Assembly (NCBI GenBank): GCA_031763025.1
Contig: JASSKH010000009.1
Span: forward strand, 2,294,001 to 2,358,000
Reading direction: 5' to 3'
DNA length: 64,000 bases
Source of the DNA: Macrocystis pyrifera
Taxonomy: Eukaryota > Sar > Phaeophyceae > Laminariales > Laminariaceae
The position numbers and the translations under genes were made by a program. Positions 12,701 to 20,639 of this stretch are shown one piece after another. Under the pieces are notes generated by a model. The model was not told where the DNA came from and ran no database searches. It was given only the letters and a program-made list of their open reading frames with translations. Positions within the stretch are counted from its first letter, which is position 1, and every line of letters starts with the position of its first letter.

Positions 12701-15700
12701 CATAGACACAGGTTACACCGCATTGGGATGAGATTGCGCCGCATATACGGATCCACAGCAGATTGACACAAAAAAACACCGCCCAGGGCCGTGGTCAGGC
12801 GCTGTCGGTAAGAAGAACAGGAGGCAGAGTCGTCGATCGCGGATAGCTTAGGGAGTTCCCAAAATGCAGACACAAATACTACGTACCAGGTATTATACAG
12901 CCCGCCGCCAAAACAGCGAAGCTGCGCGCTTTTGACTATTGGTTCGCACCTTGCCGCACCCCGGAGGGCCGAGGACGAGCGTGGTTGTCCCAGGTTTGAA
13001 CACGGCGCTGACGTCGTGGAGGATCGTCTTGCTTTCCATTTCCTGGGGTGGTCAGGTAGCGCCGGCGCAGAATAAGTTCGAGAATATGGCACACCTCGGC
13101 CAGATCATTCCCACATTTCAGGCTCTACAGTAGATGTCCAAGGCAGACATATTCCCGATAGTGTATGATCTCCTGTAGCTCGTGTTGCCGGGCGGGACCC
13201 GAAAAAACTGCATGAGCTATCTATTACGGGGGGCCATATAGTAGTAAATAGGACCAAATATTGTTAGTAAAAAAGGGTAAATATATAGGTTTTTGTGTGC
13301 AACGTAGGTCTTATTTTCTATGCTCCCCCGTAATAGCACATGTGTCCTGGGTTGGATCTGTACTATGATATGCAGATCCTGCACAACCTCTCACAACGGC
13401 AGGTGAGAGGAACTAGATCATCTAGATCATCTATCTGCAGATAATAATCTACCGGATGTGGAACAGCGCTGATCACACGTGGCAAATGCGTTCCCAAGCG
13501 ATAAATAACTGGCAGCATATTATGTTACCCTCCCTCCCCGCCTCTATGGACTCTAAAACTCTCCTAGTGCCAGACTTTTTTTTTCGGAGCTTGTCACCCC
13601 CGCAATCGGAAGGGGGTGACCCCGGGCATGGCTCGGTACACTGAACCTCAAAACGAAGCAGCTCCCAGCCTAGCACACTCCTCATTAGTACCGACCACCA
13701 CGCCCGCCGGCCCCAAGTTCACCACGCTTGGTCCAGCGATTTCGTCGATTTTTACAAGTATGCCGTGGCCCACAGAAAGCAGCGCACGCACACACCTAGA
13801 AAATTTGATGCCACGTTATTGAGTTCCATGATGCAAAACACCCACCGTCGCGAAGTTACTCGCATTTCCGTGCGTGTACCACTCCCGTAACGACACACAG
13901 CAGCAAAAGAGAGCGCTCAACGGCAGGGCATTCGAGTGTTGCTGTCTCGGTGAGCATCTGTAGCACACAACCAGTGTACCAGATGTGTACTAGGTCTGGG
14001 AGGTGATGGTACTTTAAACCCACGATGGGCCCATAAAATCACGTATGTCCTATTAATAAATGTTTTACGAAGCATCTTTGGCTCTATTTACTAATATTTA
14101 CAAGGGTGTGTTCGGTACGGTACGGGTACGCTCGGTACCGGTATGGACATGGTACCGAACGTACCGAAATTCTCGGTAAGGGTATGGACATGGTACCGAA
14201 CGTACCGAAATTCTCGGTACCGGTATGGGCATCGTACCGAACATACCGAGCTTCTCGGTATCGGTACGGTGTATCATACCGATACCGCCGGTAAGGGTAC
14301 GGACATCGTGCCGAACGTACCGAAGTTTTCGGTAGGGTATAGAACTCCAGACCGAACGTACCGAAATTCTCGGTACGATTTAGAACTCCATACCGAACGT
14401 ACCGAAATTCTCGGTACGGTATAGACCTCCATACCGGTACCGTACCGCAGATACCAGCGGTATTTGTCAAACCGAGCGTCGCTCCACAGCAGTACCATGG
14501 TATTGCCCATCAAGAATGTGTGTGTCTGCGACAGTTTTTTTTTTTTTTTTTTTTTTGTCATCACCTTCATTTCCAGAGTTCGATGGGCGCCTTACCACAC
14601 CGGCACTACGTACTCTGTGTCGCTACCCTTTTGGTAGATAGGAGCAGGCCCTCTCACTGGCACACTGCTGTTGCCTCCTCCGCCGTCCACGACCTCTGCC
14701 TCGACAACGTCTGCCTCCGGAGGAGCTGGCGCCGGCGCTGGCGATGATGAGCTTTGGTCGCCAGCGGCGGGGTCATCATTGTCGTTGTTGCTGGGGGGGG
14801 GTGTTGTGGTGCTCATGAGGGCCGCTGTACCGATGAGGCAGGGTACGCTGCTGTGCTGCTGTGCTGCTGCGTGCTATGTGTGTGGCGGTACTGTACCGGC
14901 ACCGGGTTGTCCCGAGCCTAACTTCCCGATTAGCCCGGGATCGGTACTCTCGGTAGGGTATAAGCTCGGTATCGGTACGTTGTGTCATACCGATACCGCC
15001 GGTACGATATGGACATGGTACCGAACGTACCGAGGTTCTCGGTGAGGGTATGGACATGGTACCGAACGTACCGAAATTCTCGGTACCGGTATGGGCATCG
15101 TACCGAACATACCGAGCTTCTCGGTATCGGTACGGTGTATCATACCGATACCGCCGGTAAGGGTACGGACATCGTGCCGAACGTACCGAAATGTTCGGTA
15201 GGGTATAGAACTCCAGACCGAACGTACCGAAATTGTCGGTACGGTATAGAACTCCAGACCGAACGTACCGAATCCTCTCGGTACAGGTATACCGGCGGTA
15301 TTTTACCGCCGGTAGGCCTCGGTAGTACCGTACCGAACACACCCTTGTAATATTATTCTTACGGAGGACCTTCCGTCATAATAATATTATAGTAAATATG
15401 CCAACCATGTTTGGTTCTGAGTAGTAAATACGTCAACCATCTTTGGTTCTGATTAGTACATGTGTTCCCCCGTGAGAGATCTGAGCGGGGGGATTTACGT
15501 GAGAGTTGGTTCAACGTACCTGGTAATAAACGCTGACACAGCCAACCCGTATAGCCTACCAGGGTATAGCACGTACCTTCCCCTTGGTGATGCGGTTGAT
15601 GAGAGGAAGGCACATTAAGCACTTGCCGACGGACATGATGCTGTCGCCAACAGTCGGCTCATCGGCGCTGCCCTTGGCCCGCTGCACGCAGAACCCGAGG

Positions 15701-18700
15701 CCGTTCACGCGCAGCTCGCAGCCGGCACCGTGGACCTGAGGCAACTCTTTCGTGAGCTGTTCGAACTTTTCCTGCGTGCATCATCAGAGAGCAGGAGGAG
15801 GCACGCACCGACAAATGAGGTACTGGTATACGCGTTTATAGCGGTAGCGGCTTCATTGCGCGTGTTACGGTAGGGAAATGTAGCATCCACACATAATACG
15901 TATATATATGATATCTAGGTACCAGGGATCATACAACAACACAAAAGCAACGATAGTACGTACGTATTTATGCAGAAGTAGTGACGACCGTCGCTCATTG
16001 GGCTCGCGACCGCCGTGTCCTTGTTCGACGAGTCTACTACTCTCCGCACTGCTGTATCCTGTACCAGGTGCCATCAATACAATAACATAAACTACGAAAC
16101 CACTAAATGGTAACACCTACTGTAGGGAACAGCAGGGCAACGATTGCCCTGATCTAATTGTACAGTGTATTAAACAGCAGTATTTGTATACCTCGCCCAA
16201 CAACCGACGTTAATCCTTTTAGTACTGCACCGTACATGTACCTAAATTTAACTCTATTTTCAAGTATTTTGTCCCCACGACGGGAGTGCAATCCTAAATG
16301 CCTAAAAGGGGTCACATTTGCCACTGGACCTTCATTTTTCAGGGACAACAAAAACACTACTAATAGGAGGAATTAGAGGTAGGATGATCATTCTTGGAAA
16401 TGGAAATGGGTTGGAAGAAAAAACGGAAGCTGTAATACGTACATAACCCCGATACACAAAAAATAAAGTATGTAAATTTTAGATATGCGAATCGGATCAA
16501 ACTATATTGCCTACTATATCTCCTCAGTTGCAATGACGGAGGAGTTCCGTCAGCGAGAAATGGTTCGGCTCAAAAGCGCAATCCATAGCTGCAACCTCTA
16601 GACGTGCCGCCCCTAATTGCAACCCCTACAAAGGTGCAACCAACTCCCGACTGCAACCCGGACAAGCGCAACCCCTGCTTGCAACCTCTATCTGCAAACC
16701 CTTCAAGCGTAACCCCCAATTGCACCTCTTACAAGGGCAACCCCTAATTGCAACCCCTTCGTGTGCAACCCCTAATTGCAACCCCTACAAGTGCAGCCCC
16801 TAATTGCACCGTTCCGTAGCAAGGCTTTGCGTGAAAGACGGCAACCTTACCCCAACGGACACACTCCGTACTGCCAGCGGCAGCCTAAGCCCCTACGCCT
16901 ACGCTTTGCGTCGCTTAGACGTACACATGAATATCAAGACTTGCTTCTAAAACAAAAGGGGGCGAATCCCACTAGACCGTGTTGAATCCCTACAAGTAGC
17001 CCACCCGCCATCACAAGTACGAGCCTGCAGCCCTGCGAAAAGCGCTACAGCAGTCGTTGCGACCTCCTCTGTGCGACCGTTTACCCCCAGAGTAGGTGAC
17101 GGTGAAACTTAGTAAATTGTCCATAAGCCGGCGGGAACGCAAATTATGGCTGAGCTATAGTCGTATAATCGGGTGAGAAAAATGTACTTCCTTCGTTGTT
17201 TCTTTGTTGCCTTCCCGGCAATCATCCCACCACATAACTACCCGCCGCCTGGTCGAGGAACAAGCATAAGCGTAAGGTGGAGTAACTGCCAGAACGGCCG
17301 TTGAGTTCGCACAGGGGTGGTGCGATCGCCTTTCAGCTCGACGTTTCCAGAACGGGAGGGTTGCCAAACACCGAAACAAGGGAGGCGTTTTTCGCTGGCC
17401 GAGAGACGTTCCGACAACATGATGTTCCGACTTTAGCCCCCTTACCGTAGTCGATACAGCGAGCGCTGAAAAACGATTGCCTAACCCCCTCTGCGCGAAC
17501 TCAATGCTCTACCATTCTGTCCCTAGATATAGGAAACGTTTTTATTGAATATTAGAATACAAAAAGTTCCTTAGATTTCGGGACAGAGTGGTATACGGTA
17601 ACACTGCACGTACGGGGAAGAAAAGAGTGTTGGCATCAATGTGGCCCTGGGTTAACTTCTGCATTGCGCAGCAGGAAAAACAAGCAACTAACCCCCGTGG
17701 AAAGCCCCGTGTCGGTGATGAACAGGGAGCGTTGGGCGAGTATCCCCCGCGCTTCGGGAGGGGTTGAAGGTGCGGCCGCCTCGTCTCCCTTTTCCCCCTT
17801 GCTTTCGTCTTCTTGCAAGAGGGGCTCGTGAGCTTTGTCCGCGAGGTGGTGCGACAAAGCTTCCTTAAGCGAGGCTGGGTCCTGGAAAAGTAAAAAACAA
17901 CAACGCACCAAAGGGGGTGGGGGGGGGGGGGGGGGGGGGGGGGGATGATCACGAAATAATGAACCATGTAGTCATATTACTGTACAGCATGACCACGGCC
18001 TAGAGTAAGGCATTGAGGCTCCAATAAATTTAAGATCGTCATCAACAACCACACAACCGAGTACATGATCGGCCAAGGCAGCTGTTGCCGTCGCGGTCAA
18101 CAAGAGGCTATAGCCGGGTTAACCTGAAGACCAACTCCATTGTCAACCATTTCCGACGGGGCGGCGACGGCGGCGTGAGGGGGGGTGGGGGGGTGTAGAT
18201 ACTGTAATATCATGCATGGCCGTAGTCATACGACGTTACGGCAAAAAAAAAAACCTAACGTTTATTTTTCCGTTTGCCGCTGCAAAGAAATGGCGAACCG
18301 AGTTACTCCGGGGGGAACAGCTTGATGGACAACAAACTGTTCGTACGAACCAAGCCAATCTGTGTATGGATGACACCCTTGTACAAAAAAATCTCCGGTG
18401 AGACCGGCTGTGGTGCCAATCGCGAGATGAGCAGGGCGGGTCCAAGGAGAGTAATTTGCTCGCGTGCGGATACAGGGAGTTGACATGGACAGCTGCCTGT
18501 CTCCACGGGGGTTGATATTGTTGCGAGTGAATGCGAGTTGATAATTTTGATGGCGTGTACATTTTTGCCTTTTTTCGCGACATGCCGTGGCACCACCTGC
18601 GGTAAAACCTTCCACGGCATCTTCCACGGCAAACCACCGAACCTTCCATGGACCTCCACGGCATACCATAGGACCCAAACCCTAACCCCAACCCTAACCC

Positions 18701-19667
18701 TAACCCTAACCCCAACCCCAACCTAGGTGCCGTGGACATTGGGGTGCCGTGGGGGTTGCCATGACATGCCTTGGGGTTGCCATGGAGTGCCGTGGCGGTA
18801 GCCCGGGGGTTGCCATGGTACTACCCATGGCATGTCATGGCAACCCCGACGGCGTGCCATGGAATCCTATGCCACACCATGGGATGCCGTGATGCCATGG
18901 TATGCCATGGGCGGTACCATGGCAATGCCACGGCATGCCCACGACAAGGTCAAATAGTGTAGAACCCCGACAAATAGGGGGGGGGTTTCGAGATGCCAGA
19001 AGCATTCGCCGTCACGGTGGTCACGGGGACGCACGCACACAAGCTGACGACAGTTTCGTACAGATATCCTGGCCCCGCCAGTTCCTATTGATGGCAACAG
19101 CTGCACTATCTTTATTGCAGAGCTCTGCGCGTGCTTCTGCTGGGTCACGTACATATGGTAAAGAATCGATACGGAATAGACACCAATGATCCCCGAGGAA
19201 ACGGAACGAGCATCCAAGTTGCCCATACATAGTATCAGGTGTACTACTGCATTTGAAAAAAAAAGTGGGGCGATGCTGGGGGAGGCCAAGTCGTTCATGA
19301 GTTGTCGCGACGCCTGGCGTAAATGGACCCGTCCCGATGTGTTGTTTCGGGTAGTGCGCGCCCAGTATCTGCGTGGCCGATTTTCACGTATGAACAATGT
19401 ATCGCAGCTATTCATAACGGCCAACGGAACACCCCATGTCCCGTAATGTTACCACCCCTTGCGTGCTACAGCAGTTAGCACCTAAAAAAATACAAAATTT
19501 CAACAGTACGCGTGCCGATTTGCGAAAGTAGCAGTCATACACACACGCACCGCGGGCAGATGGTACCCGTAGGCCTCCAGAAGGGACGTGAGCTGGCCAA
19601 TCACGTCCTTCTGAACGTACGCCTGCCGCTTGTAGTAGTTCCAATCGCCATCGTGACTGCTCGTATC
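647..19667 (-). CDS. Gene A: full-size ABC transporter, PDR/ABCG type (N-terminal part, NBD1 and TMD1; 3' end off the window)
   Basis: ATP-driven membrane exporter of the pleiotropic drug resistance subfamily, expected in the plasma membrane. Exons in coding order: 19667-19551, 17881-17693, 15771-15577, 13042-12950, 12245-12108, 10610-10449, 9251-9143, 8187-8090, 7741-7691 (weak), 6853-6756, 6010-5827, 5218-5047, 4662-4601, 4005-3958, 3206-3096, 743-647. Reading phase is compatible across nearly all junctions, which is strong evidence for one gene. Seen in order: pre-NBD segment, Walker [23 protein letters not shown], signature [14 protein letters not shown], Walker B/D-loop [33 protein letters not shown], then TMD1 helices including [16 protein letters not shown] precedes TMD, as in ABCG proteins. 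NBD2 and TMD2 would lie beyond the left edge. The start codon was not found and should lie upstream of 19667. Walker B has Ser where family members usually have Glu. Confidence 0.88.
1085..1200. repeat. Clustered GGGTACCCG palindromes
   Basis: The KpnI-like palindrome GGGTACCC occurs around 1098, 1111 and 1180, with CTACCC variants between. The flanks are TTTCTGGAG and its inverted counterpart CAATTTCCAG. It looks like a short diverged palindromic repeat inside an intron of gene A. Confidence 0.5.
1353..2106 (+). repeat. Tandem duplication in gene A intron, about 600-bp period
   Basis: Positions 1357-1490 and 1962-2103 share ordered blocks such as GAGGGGACGCCAGCAG, GACCCCTTT, AAAGCCTC(G/A)TTGTTG and CGTGAGCGA(C/T)ATC. 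A further block with GATCCCAAACTAT occurs at 1917 and 2312, and a similar one (ATCCCAAACAATG) near 8027. Divergence is moderate, so the duplication is not recent. Confidence 0.7.
2620..2990 (+). repeat. AT-rich degenerate tandem array (TTGAATTTAGTGTG-like)
   Basis: Blocks resembling CTTGAATTTAGTGTG recur at about 2684, 2759, 2783 and 2865 with 25-80 bp spacing, mixed with GAAGTTAGTGTGG. This is an AT-rich minisatellite-like tract in a gene A intron. Confidence 0.5.
3096..3206 (-). CDS. Gene A exon: TMD1, QRGVFYKQ segment (37 codons)
   Basis: Acceptor CCTTCCAG, donor GTAAGC, phase 0. It encodes [20 protein letters not shown] and then [17 protein letters not shown]. The R-x-V-F-Y-K-Q-x-x-x-x-F-Y-P pattern is diagnostic of ABCG TMD1. 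Confidence 0.92.
3958..4005 (-). CDS. Gene A micro-exon: TM2 (16 codons)
   Basis: Acceptor ATTTTGCAG, donor GTGCGT. It encodes exactly [16 protein letters not shown], a hydrophobic helix in the right frame between the KFG exon and the IPTAISQRG exon. It matches the family pattern L-F-F-x-x-x-F-x-x-x-x-G-x-A-Q. Confidence 0.88.
4601..4662 (-). CDS. Gene A exon: TMD1, [11 protein letters not shown]
   Basis: Acceptor GCCTCAG, donor GTGAGTAAG, 62 nt starting with two bases of a split Gly codon. It encodes [20 protein letters not shown], the TM1 end and the loop after it. Phase 0 at the 3' end. Confidence 0.9.
5047..5218 (-). CDS. Gene A exon: elbow helix and start of TMD1
   Basis: Encodes the connecting segment [19 protein letters not shown] and then [19 protein letters not shown]. 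The donor GTGAGG leaves one base that joins the next exon as Gly ([15 protein letters not shown]). The 5' limit is one of two AG acceptors 15 nt apart; the longer form is given. R-D-x-A-x-x-x-x-x-x-x-x-x-A-L-V-M-G is typical of the PDR coupling and TM1 region. Confidence 0.85.
5383..5462. repeat. Hairpin MITE family 1 copy
   Basis: A decayed copy of a small palindromic element whose arms read ACTGCAGTCCCGTTTTGGGG and its reverse complement, with CTAATTCCAAGT at the turn. The 3' arm TTTGTCCCCAAAACGGGAGT is clear; the 5' arm is degraded. Other copies are at 10097, 16209, 19873, 52126 and 59343. Confidence 0.65.
5827..6010 (-). CDS. Gene A exon: NBD1-TMD1 linker ([11 protein letters not shown])
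   Basis: Acceptor TTGCCAG. The first base completes the split Gly, giving the junction [21 protein letters not shown]. The C-P-x-x-K-D-x-A-D-x-L-x-E-x-T element is a PDR hallmark. The 3' limit is uncertain. A GC donor (AAG|GCAAGG) at 5826 keeps phase 0 with the next exon; a GT donor five bases downstream (exon end 5822) does not fit the next acceptor. Confidence 0.88.
6254..6364. repeat. MITE family 2 (CTATTACGG termini), 111 bp
   Basis: Termini CTATTACGGGGGACCATAGT and its reverse complement with two mismatches. The core is ATATATAGGTTTTTGTG. Two more copies (13221-13336 and 52422-52533) share termini and core, so this is a mobile family. Confidence 0.85.
6756..6853 (-). CDS. Gene A exon: end of NBD1 (TFELFDNI)
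   Basis: Acceptor AAACAG, donor GTAAGAG, 98 nt. It encodes [20 protein letters not shown] and ends YFNTL, leaving GG to be completed as Gly by the next exon. The E-L-F-D-N-I/V-x-L-M-x-E-G-x-I-x-Y-x-G pattern is typical of PDR NBDs. Confidence 0.93.
7691..7741 (-). CDS. Gene A candidate micro-exon between Walker B and the LFDN segment
   Basis: NBD1 needs a short stretch between QTLK and TFELFDNI. The 51-nt segment [17 protein letters not shown] lies in the right place, follows a CTTTCAG acceptor and is exactly 17 codons, phase 0 to 0. It resembles the family's A-L-K-x-x-V-x-S-L-L-Q-P segment but seems shortened. The donor would be GC (CAG|GCGACG), not GT. It is a weak or degenerate exon; a different exon may have been missed. 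Confidence 0.4.
7895..8005 (+). repeat. Short repeat shared by introns of genes A and B, copy 1
   Basis: GGGCATCCCCGGA(G/A)TGGG, CCTGCTGGAA and CAGA(G/A)GAAG occur in the same order at 49068-49150. It lies next to the Walker B exon in gene A and beside the 48757-48718 exon in gene B. Confidence 0.65.
8090..8187 (-). CDS. Gene A exon: Walker B and D-loop, with Glu to Ser change
   Basis: Acceptor TGTCACCAG, donor GTAGTA, 98 nt, completing the split Gly codon. It encodes [20 protein letters not shown] followed by [12 protein letters not shown]. Related PDR NBD1 sequences read F-M-D-E-I-S-T-G-L-D, so the general-base Glu position is Ser here (codon AGC). This could reduce ATP hydrolysis at this site, as in the degenerate site of many full-size ABC exporters. 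Confidence 0.93.
9143..9251 (-). CDS. Gene A exon: ABC signature (36 codons + 1 nt)
   Basis: Acceptor CCTCCGCAG, donor GTGAGT. It encodes [20 protein letters not shown] and [13 protein letters not shown]. The ABC signature (C motif) VSGGE is intact. It ends with one base of a Gly codon that the next exon completes. Confidence 0.95.
9886..9902. repeat. Poly(C) run
   Basis: Seventeen consecutive C, following GCGAGCCTCGCTCG. It is one of at least eight long poly(C)/poly(G) runs here (others near 17920, 41447, 47124, 47312, 48090, 48183, 53613). Confidence 0.9.
10097..10171. repeat. Hairpin MITE family 1 copy, both arms intact
   Basis: Arms CAGTCCCGTTTTGGTGACAA and TTTGTCTCCAGAACGGGACT are near-perfect inverted repeats around CACTCAAATTCCAAGT. 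This is the best-preserved hairpin of the family in the window. Confidence 0.75.
10326..10432. repeat. MITE family 3 copy (ACCCACGATGGGC core)
   Basis: Contains GGCCCATCGTGGGTTCTGAT, whose reverse complement appears near 14015 and 47777. Termini resemble CTACGGGAGAACC and GGCCCCTCGTAAGAG. Related diverged copies: 14012-14098, 15356-15474, 47762-47876. Confidence 0.55.
10449..10610 (-). CDS. Gene A exon: NBD1 helical domain (54 codons)
   Basis: Acceptor TTCTTCAG, donor GTGATG, phase 0. It encodes [18 protein letters not shown] and ends [12 protein letters not shown]. The x-P-T-M-T-V-x-E-T-L-x-F-A pattern is characteristic of PDR/ABCG NBDs. It joins in frame to [10 protein letters not shown] in the next exon. 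Confidence 0.93.
11013..11490 (+). repeat. Tandem duplication, about 248-bp period
   Basis: Two units, 11013-11260 and 11261-11490, share CATGGGGCTCT, TGCTCTACCGAACAG, TCGTCGGGCTTC, TAGTTCGACGATCG and GATACAAGGAG in order. It lies in a gene A intron directly before the dispersed repeat at 11490. Confidence 0.75.
11490..11810 (+). repeat. Dispersed 0.32-kb GC-rich repeat with hairpins, copy 1
   Basis: Matches 50538-50850 over its whole length by eye, in the same orientation. Conserved blocks include GACCAAGTCCGGCGGG, AGCTCGCGCGAGTCCCACAC, TGCCCAAGCGCCAGTGGTAA and GAGCTTAAGC. It contains evident stems (GCTCGCGCGAG; GCCCCTCTCGGGGG). It looks like a structured RNA-derived repeat or SINE; no known RNA family is assigned. 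Confidence 0.7.
12108..12245 (-). CDS. Gene A exon: end of Walker A to Q-loop (46 codons)
   Basis: Acceptor TCAACAG, donor GTGAGA, phase 0. It starts [16 protein letters not shown], continues [13 protein letters not shown] and ends LVHFVEQ. The terminal VEQ is the Q-loop glutamine region that contacts nucleotide and couples to the TMD. Confidence 0.92.
12950..13042 (-). CDS. Gene A exon: NBD1 Walker A (31 codons)
   Basis: Acceptor CCCCAG, donor GTGCGA, phase 0. It encodes [20 protein letters not shown] followed by PGCGK. The P-loop GPPGCGK is completed by the Ser that opens the next exon, so an intron splits the Walker A motif (GxxGxGK|S). The strand and the order of motifs match PDR NBD1. 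Confidence 0.93.
13140..13450. repeat. GATCATCTGCAGAT repeat, copy 1 (split by a MITE)
   Basis: Contains GTTGCCGGGCGGGACCCG before the MITE, then TCCTGGGTTGGATCTGTACT, CTCACAACGGCAGG and GATCATCTATCTGCAGAT after it. Copies at 44060-44365 and 49265-49480 have the same order without the MITE. Confidence 0.7.
13221..13336. repeat. MITE family 2 copy, inserted in another repeat
   Basis: Same termini and ATATATAGGTTTTTGTG core as the copy at 6254. It interrupts the GATCATCTGCAGAT repeat, whose other copies (44060-44365, 49265-49480) lack the insert. Confidence 0.85.
14101..15347 (-). mobile_element. hAT-like TIR element (1.25 kb) with subterminal 41-bp repeats
   Basis: Perfect 22-bp terminal inverted repeats: 14101-14122, starting CAAGGGTGTGTTCGG, and 15326-15347. 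The flanks TAATATTTA and TAATATTAT suggest a target duplication of about 8 bp with a slip. Alternatively, if the outer TA is counted in, a 5-bp ATATT duplication. Both ends carry arrays of a 41-bp unit (GGTACCGAACGTACCGAAAT...). The arrays at 14141-14460 and 15010-15300 are direct copies of one another. The centre holds a poly(T) tract and a coding exon on the minus strand. TIR length and the CA-GGGTGT start fit hAT elements, but this is inference. Confidence 0.75.
14596..14816 (-). CDS. Possible first exon of a transposase, inside the hAT-like element
   Basis: ATG at 14816-14814 opens 73 codons ending at a GTAAGG donor. The protein starts [20 protein letters not shown], is rich in Pro, Ser, Asp and Ala, and ends TEYVVPV before the donor. 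No transposase core domain is present in the element, so this is probably a 5' remnant in an internally deleted, non-autonomous copy. The function cannot be read from the sequence. Confidence 0.4.
15356..15474. repeat. MITE family 3 copy
   Basis: Begins CTTACGGAGGACC and ends TTCCCCCGTGAGAG, with CATGTTTGGTTCTGA and CATCTTTGGTTCTGA inside. It lies immediately right of the hAT-like element. Confidence 0.5.
15577..15771 (-). CDS. Gene A exon: region preceding NBD1 (65 codons)
   Basis: Acceptor CACGCAG, donor GTACGT, phase 0. It encodes [20 protein letters not shown], then [11 protein letters not shown] and a segment ending [15 protein letters not shown] proteins have a comparable L-P-x-x-E/V-R-x-x-x-L segment just before NBD1. 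It joins directly to the Walker A exon. Confidence 0.8.
16209..16300. repeat. Hairpin MITE family 1 copy
   Basis: Carries the family's ATCCTTTTAGTACTGCA start, TAACTCTATTTTCAAGT centre and TTTGTCCCCACGACGGGAGT arm. The 5' arm has diverged. Confidence 0.65.
16585..16815 (+). repeat. Minisatellite TGCAACCCCTA
   Basis: More than a dozen copies of (T)GCAACCCCTA with variable 2-6 bp joints (ATT, CAAGTG, CGTG). It is strongly strand-asymmetric. It lies in a gene A intron. Confidence 0.8.
17693..17881 (-). CDS. Gene A exon: acidic N-terminal linker (63 codons)
   Basis: Acceptor TTTTCCAG, donor GTTAGT, phase 0 both ends, 63 open codons. It starts [20 protein letters not shown] and continues through a charged, Glu/Lys-rich low-complexity stretch to DTGLSTG. 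It fits between the neighbouring exons in frame. A 25-base poly(G) run lies just upstream in the intron. Confidence 0.6.
17918..17944. repeat. Poly(G) run
   Basis: About 25 G on the plus strand, interrupted once by T at its left edge, in the intron immediately upstream of the 17881-17693 exon of gene A. Confidence 0.9.
18190..18240 (-). repeat. CATGCATGGCCGTAGTC retroposon family, 3'-end fragment
   Basis: A G-rich stretch is followed by ATCATGCATGGCCGTAGTCA. The same border recurs at 24143, 42960, 43505, 47030, 48183 and 50907. On the minus strand these end in poly(C). Confidence 0.6.
18555..18971. repeat. Dispersed repeat with interstitial telomere array, copy 1
   Basis: A core of CCCTAA/CCCCAA units (18672-18723) sits between two arms rich in CCATGG, CCACGGCAT and its inverse TGCCGTGG. 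The left arm has TGGCACCACCTGCGG. The right arm has GTTGCCATG and ends CCACGACAAGGTCAAATAGT. A near-identical copy is at 39640-40086. The telomeric units match the TTAGGG motif. Confidence 0.85.
19551..19667 (-). CDS. Gene A exon: N-terminal segment (39 codons)
   Basis: Begins after a pyrimidine-rich CCTCTCCAG acceptor and ends before a GTGCGT donor, phase 0 at both ends. It encodes [20 protein letters not shown] and ends YGYHLPA. It joins in frame to the next exon and looks like the helical N-terminal region before NBD1. It has no ATG, so at least one more upstream exon is expected. Assignment rests on phase and position more than on motifs. Confidence 0.6.
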
Positions 19668-19872
19668 CTGGAGAGGGGGAGGGGGAACAGACAGAGAAAC
19701 AAAAACAAAAGGGTATCAGATTATCGTACTCGTACAAAAGATGCCCCGCACAAAAGTAGTGACAGTACAAAAGTACCGTAAGATACAAACTCGCACAACG
19801 TCCCGTATAAATCCAGCAGCTCTGAGCCCAACCAAACTTCAACTTTTCGGTGCTCAATTCTGCAAACGGCGG

Positions 19873-19975
19873 GGTTAACCCTTTTAGCACCGCACTGCTG
19901 TACATAAAAATACCACGGTATATCTAACTCTAATTCCAAGTGATTTGTCCCCAAAACGGGGAGTACAGCCTAAAA
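19873..19975. repeat. Hairpin MITE family 1 copy
   Basis: Starts TTAACCCTTTTAGCACCGCA and ends with TTTGTCCCCAAAACGGGGAG. It lies just upstream of the first recognised exon of gene A. Confidence 0.65.
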
Positions 19976-20639
19976 CCGCACGGTACGGTACCACTTTGTG
20001 GCTGTTTCATCTCGATCTCAGAAACATGGTGCCCAAGAAAGTGGGTGTACATCTCGTGTGGACACCACCAATGTTGGTCCACCAGGTTTCCAAGATGTGA
20101 AAATCCAAGAAAAAGGCAAAAAAGGGCCTCATTTGCTACCATCTCGCCCCTGAGATAGTGGCGAACACAATACGCCACTATCTTTTTGCCGCCTTTTTTT
20201 GTTCCGCAAGCGTATACGATAATACATGCCCTGGTGCTATACACGAGAACGATACGTAAATTTTGTACGTGTGACGTATACCTGGTGCTACACAAGGGAA
20301 CGATACGTAAAATAATAAGTACGGGTACAGCAGATTTCTACCATACGCACTGCTGTTACACAGCCTATCATATACCTGGTACACTTTGCGTGGCGAAATA
20401 AGTATCGGGAAGATGAGAGAGCCACAAAGTGGCACTATAACGTGCGGTCTAAAGAAGTTCAACGTTCGCCGCGCATGTTCGGCAATTGTACAATTACCCG
20501 ATAGTGGTACTCGTATAATATTATAAGTATAAAGTAGAAGCGCTGCTGCCGGCGGGGCGCGATAGCCACGGACCCCCTCGCCTGCGAGCTACGTACATGG
20601 CATGCACGCGCGTCCCATCACCTCAAATTCCGAGCGTGT

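Noticed and set aside
13616..13822. Possible extra gene A exon ([18 protein letters not shown]) between the Walker A exon and the 15771-15577 exon
   Set aside because: The two flanking exons already join in phase and match the family without it, and no splice sites fit.
14084..15350. Long frames rich in Tyr/Arg/Pro (RYGTYRNSR-like) on both strands
   Set aside because: They are translations of the 41-bp GGTACCGAACGTACC array in the hAT-like element, not proteins.
16585..16815. CRISPR-like array at the TGCAACCCCTA repeats
   Set aside because: Units and joints are too short and irregular, there are no cas genes, and the DNA is eukaryotic; it is a minisatellite.
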